Shown here: piece after piece, positions 38,651 to 50,840 of the stretch | Numbering within the stretch: the first letter of the stretch is position 1 | Layout of the letters: each line of letters opens with the position of its first letter | DNA from: Bettongia penicillata ogilbyi | Taxonomy: Eukaryota; Chordata; Mammalia; Diprotodontia; Potoroidae | NCBI GenBank assembly: GCA_023548195.1 | Contig: JAJHZJ010000399.1 | Span: 10,369,820-10,433,819 of the forward strand | Length of the DNA: 64,000 nucleotides | Direction of reading: 5' to 3' | Made by a program: the position numbers and the translations under genes | The notes under the pieces: model-generated | Databases searched by the model: none | The model's input: the letters and a program-made list of their open reading frames with translations, nothing else | What the model was told of the DNA's origin: nothing

Positions 38651-39588
38651 TTTTTATCAGTTCTAGAAAATAATTACCGGATAGTTTAATTGGTGTGGCA
38701 CTCAATGTGTAAATTAATTTAGGTAGAATTGTCATTTTTATTATATTAGCTCGGTCTACCCATGAACAACTGGTGTTTTTCCACTTCCTTAAAAGTGATT
38801 TTATTTGTGCGAGAAGCGTCCGGTAATTGTGTTCGTATAGTCCCTGGGTTTGTTCTGGCACGTAAACTCCTAAGTCTTTTATTGTGTCTACCCTAGCTTG
38901 AAATGGGATTTCTCTTTCTCTCTCTTGCTGTTGGACTTTGTTGCTGGTACATAGGAATGCAGAAGATTAGTGTGGGTTTATTTTATAACATGCTACTTTG
39001 CCGAAGTTGTTTGTTATTGCAGCTAGTTTGTTCCTTGAGTCTCTGGGATTCTCTAAGTAGATCATCCTATTCTCTCCAAAGAGTGATGACTTAGTTTCTT
39101 CTTGGGCTGTTTCTATTCCTTCAGTTTCTTCACCTGGTCTAATTGCGACAGTAACATTTCTAGTACCATATTGAATAATAGTGGTGATAATTGATGGACA
39201 TCCGTGTTTCACCCCTGATCTTCTTGGAAATACATCTAGCTTATCCCCATTGCATATCAAGCTTTTTGAAGGCTGCAGGTAGATAGCGTAATTTTTTAAT
39301 GGAAATTTCCCTCTGTTCCTATGTTCTCCAGTGTTTTGCGTGGGCATGGGAGTTGTTTGTTGAAAGCTTTTCCTATATCTATTGAGATAATCACGTGGTC
39401 TTTGATAGTTTTGTTGTTCATACGATCAATAATCCTAATAGATTTACTGTTATTGAACCAGCCCTGCATTTCTGGTATGAATACTACAAGATCATAATGT
39501 ATTATTTTCGCGATAAGATGCTGAATTCGTTTTGGTAGTATCTTGTTTAAAATTTTTGCATCTATATTCATTAGAGAAACGGGTCTAT
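38651..39588 (-). pseudogene. LINE-1 ORF2 fragment, reverse transcriptase region (left arm)
   Basis: The minus-strand translation has recognisable L1 RT blocks: [19 protein letters not shown] (fingers), [15 protein letters not shown] (RT motif A; its aspartate is present), RRSGVKHGCP (compare RSGTRQGCP), and FGENRMIYLENPRDS in place of FADDMIVYLENP, so the catalytic aspartate pair is gone. [20 protein letters not shown] follows. At 39,588 the element stops inside the codons of RPVSLMN and passes directly into TG microsatellite. Frames shift several times; dead. Confidence 0.8.
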
Positions 39589-42470
39589 CTGTGTGTGCGT
39601 GTGTATGTGTGTATCCGTGTGTGTATGTGTGTGTATGTGTATGTGTGTAGGTGTGTAAGTGTGTGTGTATGTGTGTGTATGTGTGTATGTTTCATTACAC
39701 GTGGACCAGTTACAAACTGAACCCTGGTGATAAGGTCAGATGGAATCTGAGCACCACCATGGAAGCAAGTGTATGTGTGTGTGTGTATGTGTATATGTGT
39801 GTATGGTTTTGTGTATGTATATGTGTATGTGTGTGTATGCGTGCACATGTGTGTATCTGTATATGTGTGTATGTCTGTATTTGTGTGTGTATATGTCTGT
39901 AGGTGTGTAAGTGTGTGTGTATTTGTGTGTATGTGTGTGGGTATGTGTCGTTACACGTGGACCAGTTACAATCTGATCCCTGGTGATAAGCTCACATGGA
40001 AGCTGAGAACCATCATGGAGGCAAGTGTATGTGTGTGTGTATGTGTATGTGTGTTTCTATGTATGGGTGAATCTGTGTGTATGTGTGTATATGTATGAGT
40101 GTATGTGTGTATGTGTGTTTAGGTGTACGTGTGTGAGTATGCGTGCGTATATGTGTATCTGTATGTGTGTGTATGTGTGTGTATGCGTGCGTATATGTGT
40201 GTATGTCTGTATTTGTGTGTGTATGTATATGTGTGTAAGTGTGTAAGTGTGTGTATGTGTGTATGTTTCATTACACGTGGACCAGTTACAAACTGAACCC
40301 TGGTGATAAGGTCAGATGGAATCTGAGCACCATCATGGAGGCAAGTGTATGTGTGTGTGTGTATGTGTATATGTGTGTGCATGGTTGTATGTCTATGTGT
40401 ATGTATGTGTGTATGTGTGTGTACGTGTGTGTATGCGTGCGTATGTGTGTGTACCTGTATATGTGTGTATGTCTGTATTTGTGTGTGTATGTGTGTATGT
40501 GTATGTCTGTAGGTGTGTAAGTGCGTGTGTATGTGTGTGTATGTGTGTATATTTCATTACAAGTGGACCAGTTACAAACTGAACGCTGGTGATAAGCTCA
40601 GATGGAATCTGAGCACCATCATGGAGGCAAGCGGATGTGTGTGTATGTGTATGTGTGTGTGTATCTGTATGTGTATGTGTGTGTATGCGTGCGTATGTGT
40701 GTATCTGTATGTGTATGTGTGTATCTGTGTGTATGCGTGTGTGTATGTGTGTGTGCATGTCTATGTGTATGTATGTGTGTGTTTGTGTATATGTGTCTGT
40801 GTGTATGTCTTTATCTGTGTGTATGTGTGCGTGTGTAGGTGTATATATGTATGTTTGTGTGTATGTCTGTATCTGTGGGTGTATGTGTATATGTCTATGT
40901 GTGTAGGTGTGTAAGTGTCTGTGTATGTGTGTGTATGTGTGTATGTGTCATTACACGTGGACCAGTTACAAACTGATCCCTGGTGATAAGCTCAGATGGA
41001 ACCTGAGAACCATCATGGAGGCAAGTGTATGTGTGTGTATATGTATCTGTGTTTGTATGTATGTGTGTATCTGTGTGTATGTGTTTATGTATGTGTGCAT
41101 ATGTATGTCTGTGTATGTGTGTATGTTTGTTTAGGTGTATGTGTGTGTGTATGCGTGCTTATATGTGTATCTGTATGTGTATATGTGTGTGTGTTGGTGT
41201 ATCCGGGTGTGTATGCATGTGTGTACGTTTGTACATTTGTTCATGTTTGTGTGTATGTGTGTATGTGTGTGTATGCGTGCGTATGTGTTTGTATCTGTAT
41301 TGTATGAGTATGTGTGTGTATTTGTGTCTGTGTGTATGTGTATGTGTGTGTGCATGTTTGTGTGTATGTCTATGTGTATGTATGTGTGTATGTGTGTGTA
41401 TGCGTGTGTCTGTATGCATGCGTATGTGTGTGTATCTGTATGTGGGTATGTGTGTGTATTGTGTGTGTATGCATGCATATGTGTGTATCTATATGTGGGT
41501 ATGTGTGTGTATTGTGTGTGTATGCATGCATATGTGTGTGTATCTGTATGTGTATGTGTGCAGCTGTGTATGTGTGTGTGTATGAGTTTATGTGTCTGTA
41601 TGTGTGTATGTGTCATTACACGTGGACCAGTTACAAACTGAACCCTGGTGATAAGTTCAGATGGAATCTGAGCACCATCATGGAGGCAAGTGCATGTCTG
41701 TATGTGTATGTGTGTGTGTTTGTGTGTGTATGTGTATGTCTGTGTATATGTGTGTATGCGTGCATATGTGTGTATCTATATGTGTATGTGTGTATGTGTG
41801 TATATTTGTGTGTATATGTGTGTATGTGTGTATGTGTATGTGTGTGCATGTTTCAGTGTATGTCTATGTGTATTTATGTGTGCATATGTGTGTATGCGTG
41901 CCTATGTGTGTGTTTTGGTATGTGAATGTGTGTATGTGTCTGTGTATATGTGTCTGTATATGTGTGTATGTGTTGGTGTGTGCATGTTTGTGTGCATTTC
42001 TATGGGTATGTAAGTGTGTAGGTGTGTTTCTGTGTGTGTATGTGTGTATCTGTGTCTGTATATGTGTGTATGTGTATGTGTGTGCATGGTAGTGTGTATA
42101 TCTATGTGCATGTATGTGTGTATGTATGTGTGTATGTGTGTATCTGTGTGTAGGTGTGTGTGCATGCTTGCGTATGTGTGTGAGTATGTCTGTATCTGCG
42201 TGTGCGTGTGTGTATGTGTATGTGTGCAGCTGTGTATGTGTGTGGGTATGAGTTTATGTGTCTGTATGTGTGTATGTTTCATTACACGTGGACCAGTTAC
42301 AAACTGAACTGCGTATGTGTGTGTATCTGTATGTGTGTATGTGTGTGTGTATTGTGTGTGTATGCGTGCGTATTTGTGTATCTGTATGTGTATCTCTGTG
42401 TATGTGTTTGTATGTGTTTATCTGTGTCTATGTGTGTGTATGCGTATGTGTGTGTGTATGTGTGTATGTG
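39589..42470. repeat. TG-rich tract TG1: module-dense edge of the inverted array
   Basis: Diverged TG/TATG microsatellite (the reverse complement of the left-array text) with seven inverted modules and no 0.93-kb block: 39691-39769, 39948-40025, 40267-40346, 40553-40631, 40948-41025, 41612-41690 and a truncated one at 42279-42309. Spacings shrink to 257-319 bp in the first four. The sequence before the sixth and seventh (GTGCAGCTGTGTATG, ATGAGTTTATGTGTCTG) is shared at an offset of 667 bp. The fourth module has ACAAGTGG, so its CACGTG is lost. Confidence 0.95.
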
Positions 42471-43404
42471 TCATATTCAGAAAGACACGGGTAGTGATGT
42501 AGGCATGGTCAAGTAGTCTGGGGTGAGTGGAGAATGCATATATGGAGGGTCTTGAACCAGTAGTTTGGGTGAGTTAGCGTCAGGACAGCAGACACCGAGA
42601 AAAAGCATTTTGCTAGTTTGAAGAATGTGAAATAGATGAAGGTTCCCTGGAGGTAAGACAGTGGAGGGCTAGGCTAGTAACGGTAGCTGAGATTTGGGCC
42701 CAGGGATCATGAAATGCTTCTGACCTCAGCCACACTTCTTGCTTCTGAGGCAAGACCATGAGAAGTCACTTCTTCACACTCTGGAGGGGTGAATATAACA
42801 GCCTGCAGAAACAAAAGTAAGTCAAGTCCCTCTCCTATGGCCCCATTGACTAGGTAATACAGGGGGTACAATTTCCAACACCATGTTCTCCCGTCTGCTA
42901 CAGGTAGTCATGGGATGACCACGAAAATGAACCTCTGTCTGCCTCAGCTTTCTCAAATCTTGAGATGGGGATGTTGATAGCACCTATTCCAAAGGGGTTC
43001 TTGCGACTATCATATGAGATGATCATGGTAAAGTGTTCTGCACAGTTCCTGGTACATGGCAGGCACTGAACAAATGTAGCCATTCATGGTATTATTATTA
43101 ACACATCTCAGTATCTCCTGAGGTCCAGATGCCAGAGACACAGGCACAGTTTGTGTCTTTTCATGACTGGGTCATTACCAATGCAGACTTTCCAGGTTTG
43201 ACCATGCTTGCCCTCAGACGTGATCTCTATACAGCACTAGGAGGATGGTTAGGATCAGGAGGAGCAACTCAGCTTAAGTTTGGCTGCCTTCTGGGGCAAC
43301 TCCGAAAAGAAGTTTTTAGCTGATGTAAGGGAGAGCCAGTGTTTAGGGCAGCATAAAAATGCCTTGGTGGCATACTTGAGGGTAACTAGAAAGGGTGTAG
43401 CAAT
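42471..43404 (-). repeat. Composite-array block R1 (inverted)
   Basis: Full block in reverse orientation, from TCATATTCAGAAAGACACG to AGAAAGGGTGTAGCAATG. Lacks the 23-bp segment. Private change: a single-base loss in TTCTGGGGCAACTCC relative to TTTCTGGGG. Confidence 0.9.
42930..43100 (+). mobile_element. MIR SINE fragment in block R1
   Basis: Sense MIR here because the whole block is inverted: ACCTCTGTCTGCCTCAGC, a GATGGGGATGTTGATAGCACC part, and GGTACATGGCAGGCACTG. Confidence 0.75.
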
Positions 43405-43843
43405 GTGTGTGTCTATGTGTGTGTATGTGCTTATGTATGTGTGTATAGGTATGTAGGTATGTGTATGTTTGTATGTATGTGTGTATATGTGTGTATGTGT
43501 ATGTGTGTGTATGCGTGCGTATGTGTATGTTTGTGTATGTGTCTCTGTATCTGTGTGTGTATGTGTGTGCATGTTTCTGTGTGTTGTGTGTGTATGCGTG
43601 CGTATGTGTGTATCTGTATGTGTATGTTTGTGTATGTGTCTGTATATGTGTATGTGTGTGTGCATGTTTGTGTGTGTTGTGTGTGTATGCGTGCGTATGT
43701 GTGTGTTTCTGTATGTGTGTATGTGTGTATTTCTGTGTGTATGTGTGTTTACGTGTATGTGTGTAGGTGTGTAAGTGTGTGTGTATGTGTGTATGTGTGT
43801 GTATGCGTATGTGTGTGTATGTGTGTGTGTATGTGTGTATGTG
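43405..43843. repeat. TG-rich tract TG2 without a module
   Basis: A short (440 bp) TG tract between blocks R1 and R2, the only tract in the window with no module. Three ATGCGTGCGTATG variants occur at roughly 80-105 bp spacing, as in the ~105-bp triplication of CA6. Confidence 0.93.
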
Positions 43844-44197
43844 TCATATTCAGAAAGACACTGGTAGTGATGGAGGCAAGGTATTATTATTAACACATCT
43901 CGGTATCTCCTGAGGTCCAGATGCCAGAGACACAGGCACAATTTGTGTCTTTTCATGTCTGGGTCATTACCAATGCAGACTTTCCAGGTTTGACCATGCT
44001 TGCCCTCAGACGTGATCTCTATACAGCACTAGGAGGATGGTTAGGATCAGGAGGAGCAACTCAGCTTAAGTTTGGCTGCCTTTCTGGGGCAACTCCAAAA
44101 AGCAGTTTTTAGCTGATGTAAGGGAGAGCCAGTGTTTAGGGCAGCATAAAAATGCCTTGGTGGCATACTTGAGGGTAACTAGAAAGGGTGTAGTAAT
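43844..44197 (-). repeat. Composite-array block R2, internally deleted
   Basis: Has both block ends but lacks about 580 bp in the middle, including the MIR. It passes from GGTAGTGATGGAGGCAAGG directly to TATTATTATTAACACATC. In complete copies GGCATGG occurs near the first point and CATGG before TATTATTATT, so the deletion fits a 5-bp microhomology (CATGG) with two later substitutions. Confidence 0.88.
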
Positions 44198-44980
44198 GTG
44201 TGTGTCTATGTGTGTCTATGTGTCTATGTATGTGTGTGTGTATATGTATGTGTGTGTATGTGTATGCTTATGTGTATGTGTGTATGTGTGTCTATGTGCA
44301 TGTGTGTGTATGCGTGCGTATGTGTGTATCTGTATGTATATGTTTCTATATGTGTCTGTGTATCTGTGTGTGTATGTGTATGTGTGTGTGTATGTTTGTG
44401 TGTTTTGTGTGTGTGTATGCGTGCGTATGTGTGTGTATCTGTATGTGTGTGTATGTCTGTATCTGTGTGTGTATGTGTGTGTATGTGTATGTGTGTAGGT
44501 GTATGTGTGTATGTGTGTGTGTATGTGTGTATGTGTCATTACACGTGGAGCAGTTACAAACTGAACCCTGGTGATAAGCTCAGATGGAATCTGAGCACCA
44601 TCATGGAGGCAAGTGTATGTCTGTGTGGGTATGTGTATGTGTGTGTATGTGTGTTTATGTGTTTATGTATGTGTGTATATGTATGTGTGTGTATGGGTAT
44701 GTTTGTATGTATGTGTGTGTATGTGTGTGTGTATGCGTGCATGTGTGTGTATCTGTATGTGTGTGCATGTGTCTGTGTATCTGTGTGTATGTGTGTGTGT
44801 ATGTGTGTGTATGCGTGCGTATGAGTGTGTATCTGTATGTGTGTGTATGTGTGTGTGTATTGTGTGTGTGTATGCGTGCATATGTGTGTATCTGTATGTG
44901 TGTGTGTGTGTATGTGTGTATCTGTGTGTATGTGTGTGTATGCGTATGTGTGTGTGTATGTGTCTGTATGTGTGTTTGTG
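44198..44980. repeat. TG-rich tract TG3 with one module (higher-order unit a)
   Basis: Module at 44536-44613, of the GGAGCAGTTAC subtype. With the R2 edge it pairs with R5/TG6 at an offset of 5,917 bp. Confidence 0.94.
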
Positions 44981-45917
44981 TCATATTAAGAAAGACACTG
45001 GTAGTGATGTAGGCATGGTCAAGTAGTCTGGGGTGAGTGGAGAATGGATTTATGGAGGGTCTTGAACCAGTAGTTTGGGTGAGTTAGCGTCAGGACAGCA
45101 GACACCGAGCAAAAAGCACTTTGCTAGCATGAAGAATGTGAAGTAGATGAAGGTTCCCTGGAGGTAAGACAGTGGAGGGCTAGGCTAGTAACGGTAGCTG
45201 AGATTTGGGCCCAGGGATCATGAAATGCTTCTGACCTCAGCCACACTTCTTGCTTCTGAGGCAAGAGCATGAGAAATTACTTCTTCACACTCTGGAGGGG
45301 TGAATATAACAGCCTGCAGAAACAAAAGTAAGTCAAGTCCCTCTCCTATGGCCCCATTGACTAGGTAATACAGGGGGTACAATTTCCAATACCATGTTCT
45401 CCCTTCTGCTACAGGTGGGCATGGGATGACCACGAAAATGAACCTCTGTCTGCCTCAGCTTTCTCAACTCTTAAGATGGGGATGTTGATAGCACCTATTC
45501 CAAAGGGGTTCTTGCGACTATCATATGAGATGATCATGGTAAAGTGTTCTGCACAGTTCCTGGTACATGGCAGACACTGAACAAATGTAGCCATTCATGG
45601 TATTATTATTAACACATCTCAGTATCTCCTGTGGTCCAGATGCCAGAGACACAGGCACAATTTGTGTCTTTTCATATCTGGGTCATTACCAATGCAGACT
45701 TTCCAGGTTTGACCATGCTTGCCCTCAGACGTGATCTCTATCCAGCACTAGGAGGATGGGTAGGATCAGGAGGAATAACTCAGCCTTAGTTTCGCTGCCT
45801 TTCTGGGGCAACTCCAAAAAGCAGTTTTTAGCTGATGTAAGGGAGAGCCAGTGTTTAGGGCAGCATAAAAATGCCTTGGTGGCATACTTGAGGGTAAATA
45901 TTAAGGGTGTAGTAATG
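44981..45917 (-). repeat. Composite-array block R3 (inverted)
   Basis: Full block lacking the 23-bp segment. Its edge reads GGGTAAATATTAAGGG in place of GGGTAACTAGAAAGGG, a diagnostic change shared only with R6. Other private changes are GCCTTAGTTTCGC and AATAACTCAG. Confidence 0.9.
45440..45611 (+). mobile_element. MIR SINE fragment in block R3
   Basis: Sense MIR; the tail has CATGGCAGACACTG. Confidence 0.75.
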
Positions 45918-47128
45918 TGTTTGTCTATGTGTGTGTATGTGTTTATGTATGTGTGTGTGTATATGTATGTGTGTGTATGTGTGTGTATGTGCATGTGTGT
46001 GTATGCGTGCGTATGTGTGTATCTGTATGTGTATGTGTCTGTGTATCTGTGTGTGTATCTGTGTGTGTATGTGTGTGTGCGTGTTTGTGTGTTTTGTGTG
46101 TGTATGCGTGCCTATGTGTGTGTATCTGTATGTGTGTGTATGTCTGTATCTGTGTGTGTTTGTGTGTATGTGTATGTGTGTAGGTGTATGTGTGTTTATG
46201 TGTGTATGTGTCATTACACGTGGAGCAGTGACAAACTGAACCCTGGTGATAAGCTCAGATGGAATCTGAGCACCATCATGGAGGCAAGTGTATGTCTGTG
46301 TGTGTATGTGTATGTGTGTGTATGTGTTTATGTATGTGTGTATATGTATGTGTGTGTATGGGTATGTTTGTGTGTATGTGTGTGTGTATGCGTGCGTGTG
46401 TGTGTATCTGTATGTGTATGTGTGTGTATGTGTCTGTGTATCTGTGTATGTGTGTATGTGTGTGTGCATGTTTGTGTGTATGTGTGTGTATGTGTGTGTA
46501 TGCGTGCGTATGAGTGTGTATCGGAATGTGTTTGTATGAGTGTGTGTAATGTGTGTGTATGCGTGCGTATGTGTGTATCTGTATGTATATGTGTGTGTAT
46601 GTGTGTATCTGTGTGTATGTGTGTGTGTATGTGTATGTGTGTGTATGTGTGTGTACGTGTATGTCTGTTTATGTGTGTGTATGCGTGCGTATGTGTGTAT
46701 CTGTATGTGTATTGTGTGTATCTGTGTATGTGTGTATGTGTATGTGTGTGAATGTTTGTGTGTATGACTATGTGTGTGTATGTGTGTGTTTATGTGTGTG
46801 TGTATGCGTGCGTATGTGTGTGTATCTGTGTGTTTATGTGTGTGTATCTGTGTGTGTATCTGTATCTGTATATGTGTGTATGTGTATGTGGGTGTGCATG
46901 GTTGGGTGTATGTCTATGTGTATGTATGTGTGTATGTGTGTGTGTATTTATGTATGTGTGCATATATGTGTGTATATGTGTGTATGTGTGTGTATCTGTG
47001 TGTGCATGTTTGTGTGTATGTGTGTGTATGTGTGTATCTGTGTGTGTATGTGTGTGTATGTGTGTGTATGTGTGTATCTGTGTGTATGTGTGTGTATGCG
47101 TATGTGTGTGTATGTGTGTGTGTATGTG
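45918..47128. repeat. TG-rich tract TG4 with one module (higher-order unit b)
   Basis: Module at 46210-46288 of the GCAGTGACAAACTG subtype, shared only with the module at 52099-52177. It starts ATGTGTTTGTC, as does TG7. Confidence 0.94.
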
Positions 47129-48059
47129 TCATATTCAGAAAGACACTGGTAGTGATGTAGGCATGGTCAAGTAGTCTGGGGTGAGTGGAGAATGGATTTA
47201 TGGAGGGTCTTGAACCAGTAGGTGGGTGAGTTAGCGTCAGGACAGCAGACACCGAGCCAAAAGCATTTTGCTAGCATGAAGAATGTGAAGTAGATGAAGG
47301 TTCCCTGGAGGTAAGACAGTGGAGGGCTAGGCTAGTAACGGTAGTTGAGATTTGGGAACAGGGATCATGAAATGCTTCTGACCTCAGCCACACTTCTTGC
47401 TTCTGAGGCAAGACCATGAGAAATCACTTCTTCACACTCTGGAGGGGTGAATATAACAGCCTACAGAAACAAAAGTAAGTCAAGTCCCTCTCCTATGGCC
47501 CCATTGACTAGGTAATACAGGGGGTACAATTTCCAATACCATGTTCTCCCTTCTGCAACTGGTAGGCATGGGATGACCACGAAAATGAACCTCTGTCTGC
47601 CTCAGCTTTCTCAACTCTTAAGATGGGGATGTTGATAGCACCTATTCCAAAGGGGTTCTTCCGACTATCATATGAGATGATCATGGTAAACTGTTCTGCA
47701 CAGTTCCTGGTACATGGCAGGCACTGAACAAATGTAGCCATTCATGGTATTATTATTAACACATCTCAGTATCTCCAGAGTTCCAGATGCCAGAGACACA
47801 GGGACAATGTCTTTTCATGTCTGGGTCACTACCAATGCAGACTTTCCAGGTTTGACCATGCTTGCCCTCAGACTTGATCTCTATCCAGCACGAGCAGGAT
47901 GGTTAGGATCAGGAAGAGGAACTCAGCTTAAGTTTGGCTGCCTTTCTGGGGCAACTCCGAGAAGCAGTTTTTAGCTGATGTAAGGGAGAGCCAGTGTTTA
48001 GGGCAGCATAAAAATGCCTTGGTAGCATACTTGAGGGTAACTAGAAAGGGTGTAGTATT
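47129..48059 (-). repeat. Composite-array block R4 (inverted)
   Basis: Full block lacking the 23-bp segment. It shares CAGACTTGATC and AGCAGGATGG with R7, where the other inverted blocks read CAGACGTGATC and AGGAGGATGG. A small deletion shortens GGGACAATGTC. Confidence 0.9.
47588..47758 (+). mobile_element. MIR SINE fragment in block R4
   Basis: Sense MIR with private TTCTTCCGACTATC and AACTGTTCTGC. Confidence 0.75.
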
Positions 48060-49156
48060 GTGTGTGTCTCTGTGTGTGTATGTGTGTGTATCTGTGTGTG
48101 TATATGCGTATGTGTATATATGTGTGCATGTTTGTGTGTATTTCTATGTGTATGTGTGTGTATGCGTGCATATGTGTGTGTATCTGTGTGTATGTGTGTG
48201 TATCTCTGTGTGTGTATGTGTGTATGTGTACGTGTGTGCATGTTTGTGTGGATGTCTATGTGTATGTATGTGTGTATGTGGGTGAGTATGATTGTGTATG
48301 TGTGTGTGCATCTGTGTCTGTATATGTGTGTATTGTGTGTGTATGCATGTGTATATGTGTGTATCTGTATGTGTGTGTATGTATGTATCTGTGTGTATGT
48401 GTATGTGTGTAGGTGTGTAAGTGTGTGTATGTGTGTGTATGTGTGTGTGAATGTGTGTGTATGTGTGTATGTGTCATTACACGTGGACAAGTTACAAACT
48501 GATCCCTGGTGATAAGCTCAGACGGAATCTGAGCACCATCACGGGGCCAAGGGTATGTGTGTGTGTATGTGTATGTGTTTGTGTGTATGTGTGTGTACGT
48601 GTATGTCTGTTTATGGGTGTGCGTGCGTATGTGTGTATTTGTATGTGTATGTGTGTGTATCTGTGCATGTGTGTATGTGTATGTGTGTGCATGTTTGTGT
48701 GTATGTCTATGTGTACTTATGTGTGTATATGTATGTGTGTGTATGTGTGTGTTTATGTGTGTGTGTATGCGTGCGTATGTGTGTGTATCTGTGTGTTTAT
48801 GTGTGTGTATCTGTGTGTGTGTATCTGTATCTGTATATGTGTGTATGTGTATGTGGGTGTGCATGGTTGGTTGTATGTCTATGTGTATGTACGTGTGTAT
48901 GTGTGTGTGTATTTATGTATCTGTGTGTATATGTATGTGTGTATATGTGTGTATGTGTGTGTATCTGTGTGCGCATGTTTGTGTGTGTGTGTATGCGTGC
49001 GTATATGTGTGTATCTCTATGTGTGTATGTGTGTGTATTGTGTGTGTATGCGTGCCTATGTGTGTATCTGTATGTGTATGTGTGTGTATGTGTGTATCTG
49101 TGTGTATGTGTGTGTATGCGTATGTGTGTGTATGTGTGTGTGTATGTGTGTATGTG
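48060..49156. repeat. TG-rich tract TG5 with one module (higher-order unit c)
   Basis: Module at 48473-48551 of the GGACAAGTTAC subtype, with a decayed 5' end (CACGGGGCCAAGG). It starts TTGTGTGTGTCTCTG, as does TG8. Confidence 0.94.
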
Positions 49157-50114
49157 TCATATTCAGAAAGACACTGGTAGTGATGTAGGCATGGTCAAGT
49201 AGTCTGGGGTGAGTGGAGAATGGATTTATGGAGGGTCTTGAACCAGTAGTTTGGGTGAGTTAGCGTCAGGACAGCAGACACCGAGCCAAAAGCATTTTGC
49301 TAGCATGAAGAATGTGAAGTAGGTGAAGGTTCCCTGGAGGTAAGACAGTGGAGGGCTAGGCTAGTAAGGGTAGCTGAGATTTGGGCCCAGGGATCATGAA
49401 ATGCTTCTGACCTCAGCCACACTTCTTGCTTCTGAGGCAAGACCATGAGAAATGACTTCTTCACACTCTGGAGGGGTGAATATAACAGCCTGCAGAAACA
49501 AAAGTAAGTCATAAAAACCTTTACCTGAGTACAAAGTCCCTCTCCTATAGCCCCATTGACTACGTAATACAGGGGGTACAATTTCCAATACCATGTTCTC
49601 CCTTCTGCTACAGGTAGGCATGGGATGACCACGAAAATGAACCTCTGTCTGCCTCAGCTTTCTCAACTCTTAAGATGGGGATGTTGATAGCACCTATTCC
49701 AAAGGGGTTCTTGCGACTATCATATGAGATGATCATGGTAAAGTGTTCTGCACAGTTCCTGGTACATGGCAGGCACTGAACAAATGTAGTCATTCATGGT
49801 ATTATTATTAACACATCTCAGTATCTCCTGAGGTCCAGATGCCAGAGACACAGGCACAATTTGTGTCTTTTCATGTCTGGGTCATTACCAATGCAGACTT
49901 TCCAGGTTTGACCATGCTTCCCCTCAGACGTGATCTCTATCCAGCACTAGGAGGATGGGTAGGATCAGGAGGAACAACTCAGCTTAAGTTTGGCTGCCTT
50001 TCTGGGGCAACTCCAAAAGGAGTTTTTAGCTGATGTAAGGGAGAGCCAGTGTTTAGGGCAGCATAAAAATGCCTTGGTGGCATACTTGAGGGTAACTAGA
50101 AAGGGTGTAGTAAT
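49157..50114 (-). repeat. Composite-array block R5 (inverted, long form)
   Basis: Full block with the 23-bp segment, in the CCTTTACCTGAGTAC variant that matches left block 7. The ATGACTACGTAATAC part has a private G. A 4-bp loss lies near the right edge (CTCCAAAAGGAGT). Confidence 0.9.
49640..49811 (+). mobile_element. MIR SINE fragment in block R5
   Basis: Sense MIR; close to the array consensus except AATGTAGTCATTC. Confidence 0.75.
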
Positions 50115-50840
50115 GTGTGTGTCTATGTGTGTGTATGTGTTTATGTATGGGTGTGTGTATATGTATATGTGTGTATGTGTATGCTTGTATGTATGTGTGT
50201 GTATGTGCATGTGTGTGTATGCGTGCGTATGTGTGTATCTGTATGTATATGTTTGTGTATGTGTCTGTGTATCTGTGTGTGTATGTGTATGTTTGTGTGC
50301 GTGTTTGTGTGTTTTGTGTGTGTGTATGCGTGCGTATGTGTGTGTATCTGTATGTGTGTGTATGTCTGTATCTGTGTGTGTATGTGTGTGTATGTGTATG
50401 TGTGTAGGTGTATGTGTGTATGTGTGTGTGTATGTGTGTATGTGTGATTACACGTGGAGCAGTTACAAATTGAACCCTGGTGATAAGCTCAGATGGAATC
50501 TGAGCACCATCATGGAGGCAAGTGTATGTCTGTGTGTGTATGTGTATGTCAGTGTATGTGTTTATTTATGTGTGTATATGTATGTGTGTGTATGGGTATG
50601 TTTGTGTGTATGTGTGTGTATGTGTGTGTGTATGCGTGCGTGTGTGTGTATCTGTATGTGTATCTGTGTGTATGTGTCTGTGTATCTGTGTGTATGTATG
50701 TATGTGTGTGCATGTTTGTGTGTGTGTGTGTATGCGTGCGTATGTGTGTATCTGTATGTGTATGTGTGCGTGTATGTGTGTGTATGTGTGTATCTGTGTG
50801 TATGTGTGTGTATGCGTATGTGTGTATGTGTGTGTATGTG
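50115..50840. repeat. TG-rich tract TG6 with one module (higher-order unit a')
   Basis: Module at 50446-50522 of the GGAGCAGTTAC subtype. Counterpart of TG3. Confidence 0.94.

Larger units (their letters stand above)
32365..39588 (+). repeat. Left arm of large inverted repeat
   Basis: Reverse-complement match to 56,797-64,000. Coordinate sums of matching points stay at about 96,365-96,385 along the whole arm, so only small indels separate them. Identity is about 97-98% by eye. The arm includes the inner satellite monomers, the L1 5'UTR-like segment, copy B and L1 ORF2. It ends exactly where the TG array begins. Confidence 0.9.
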
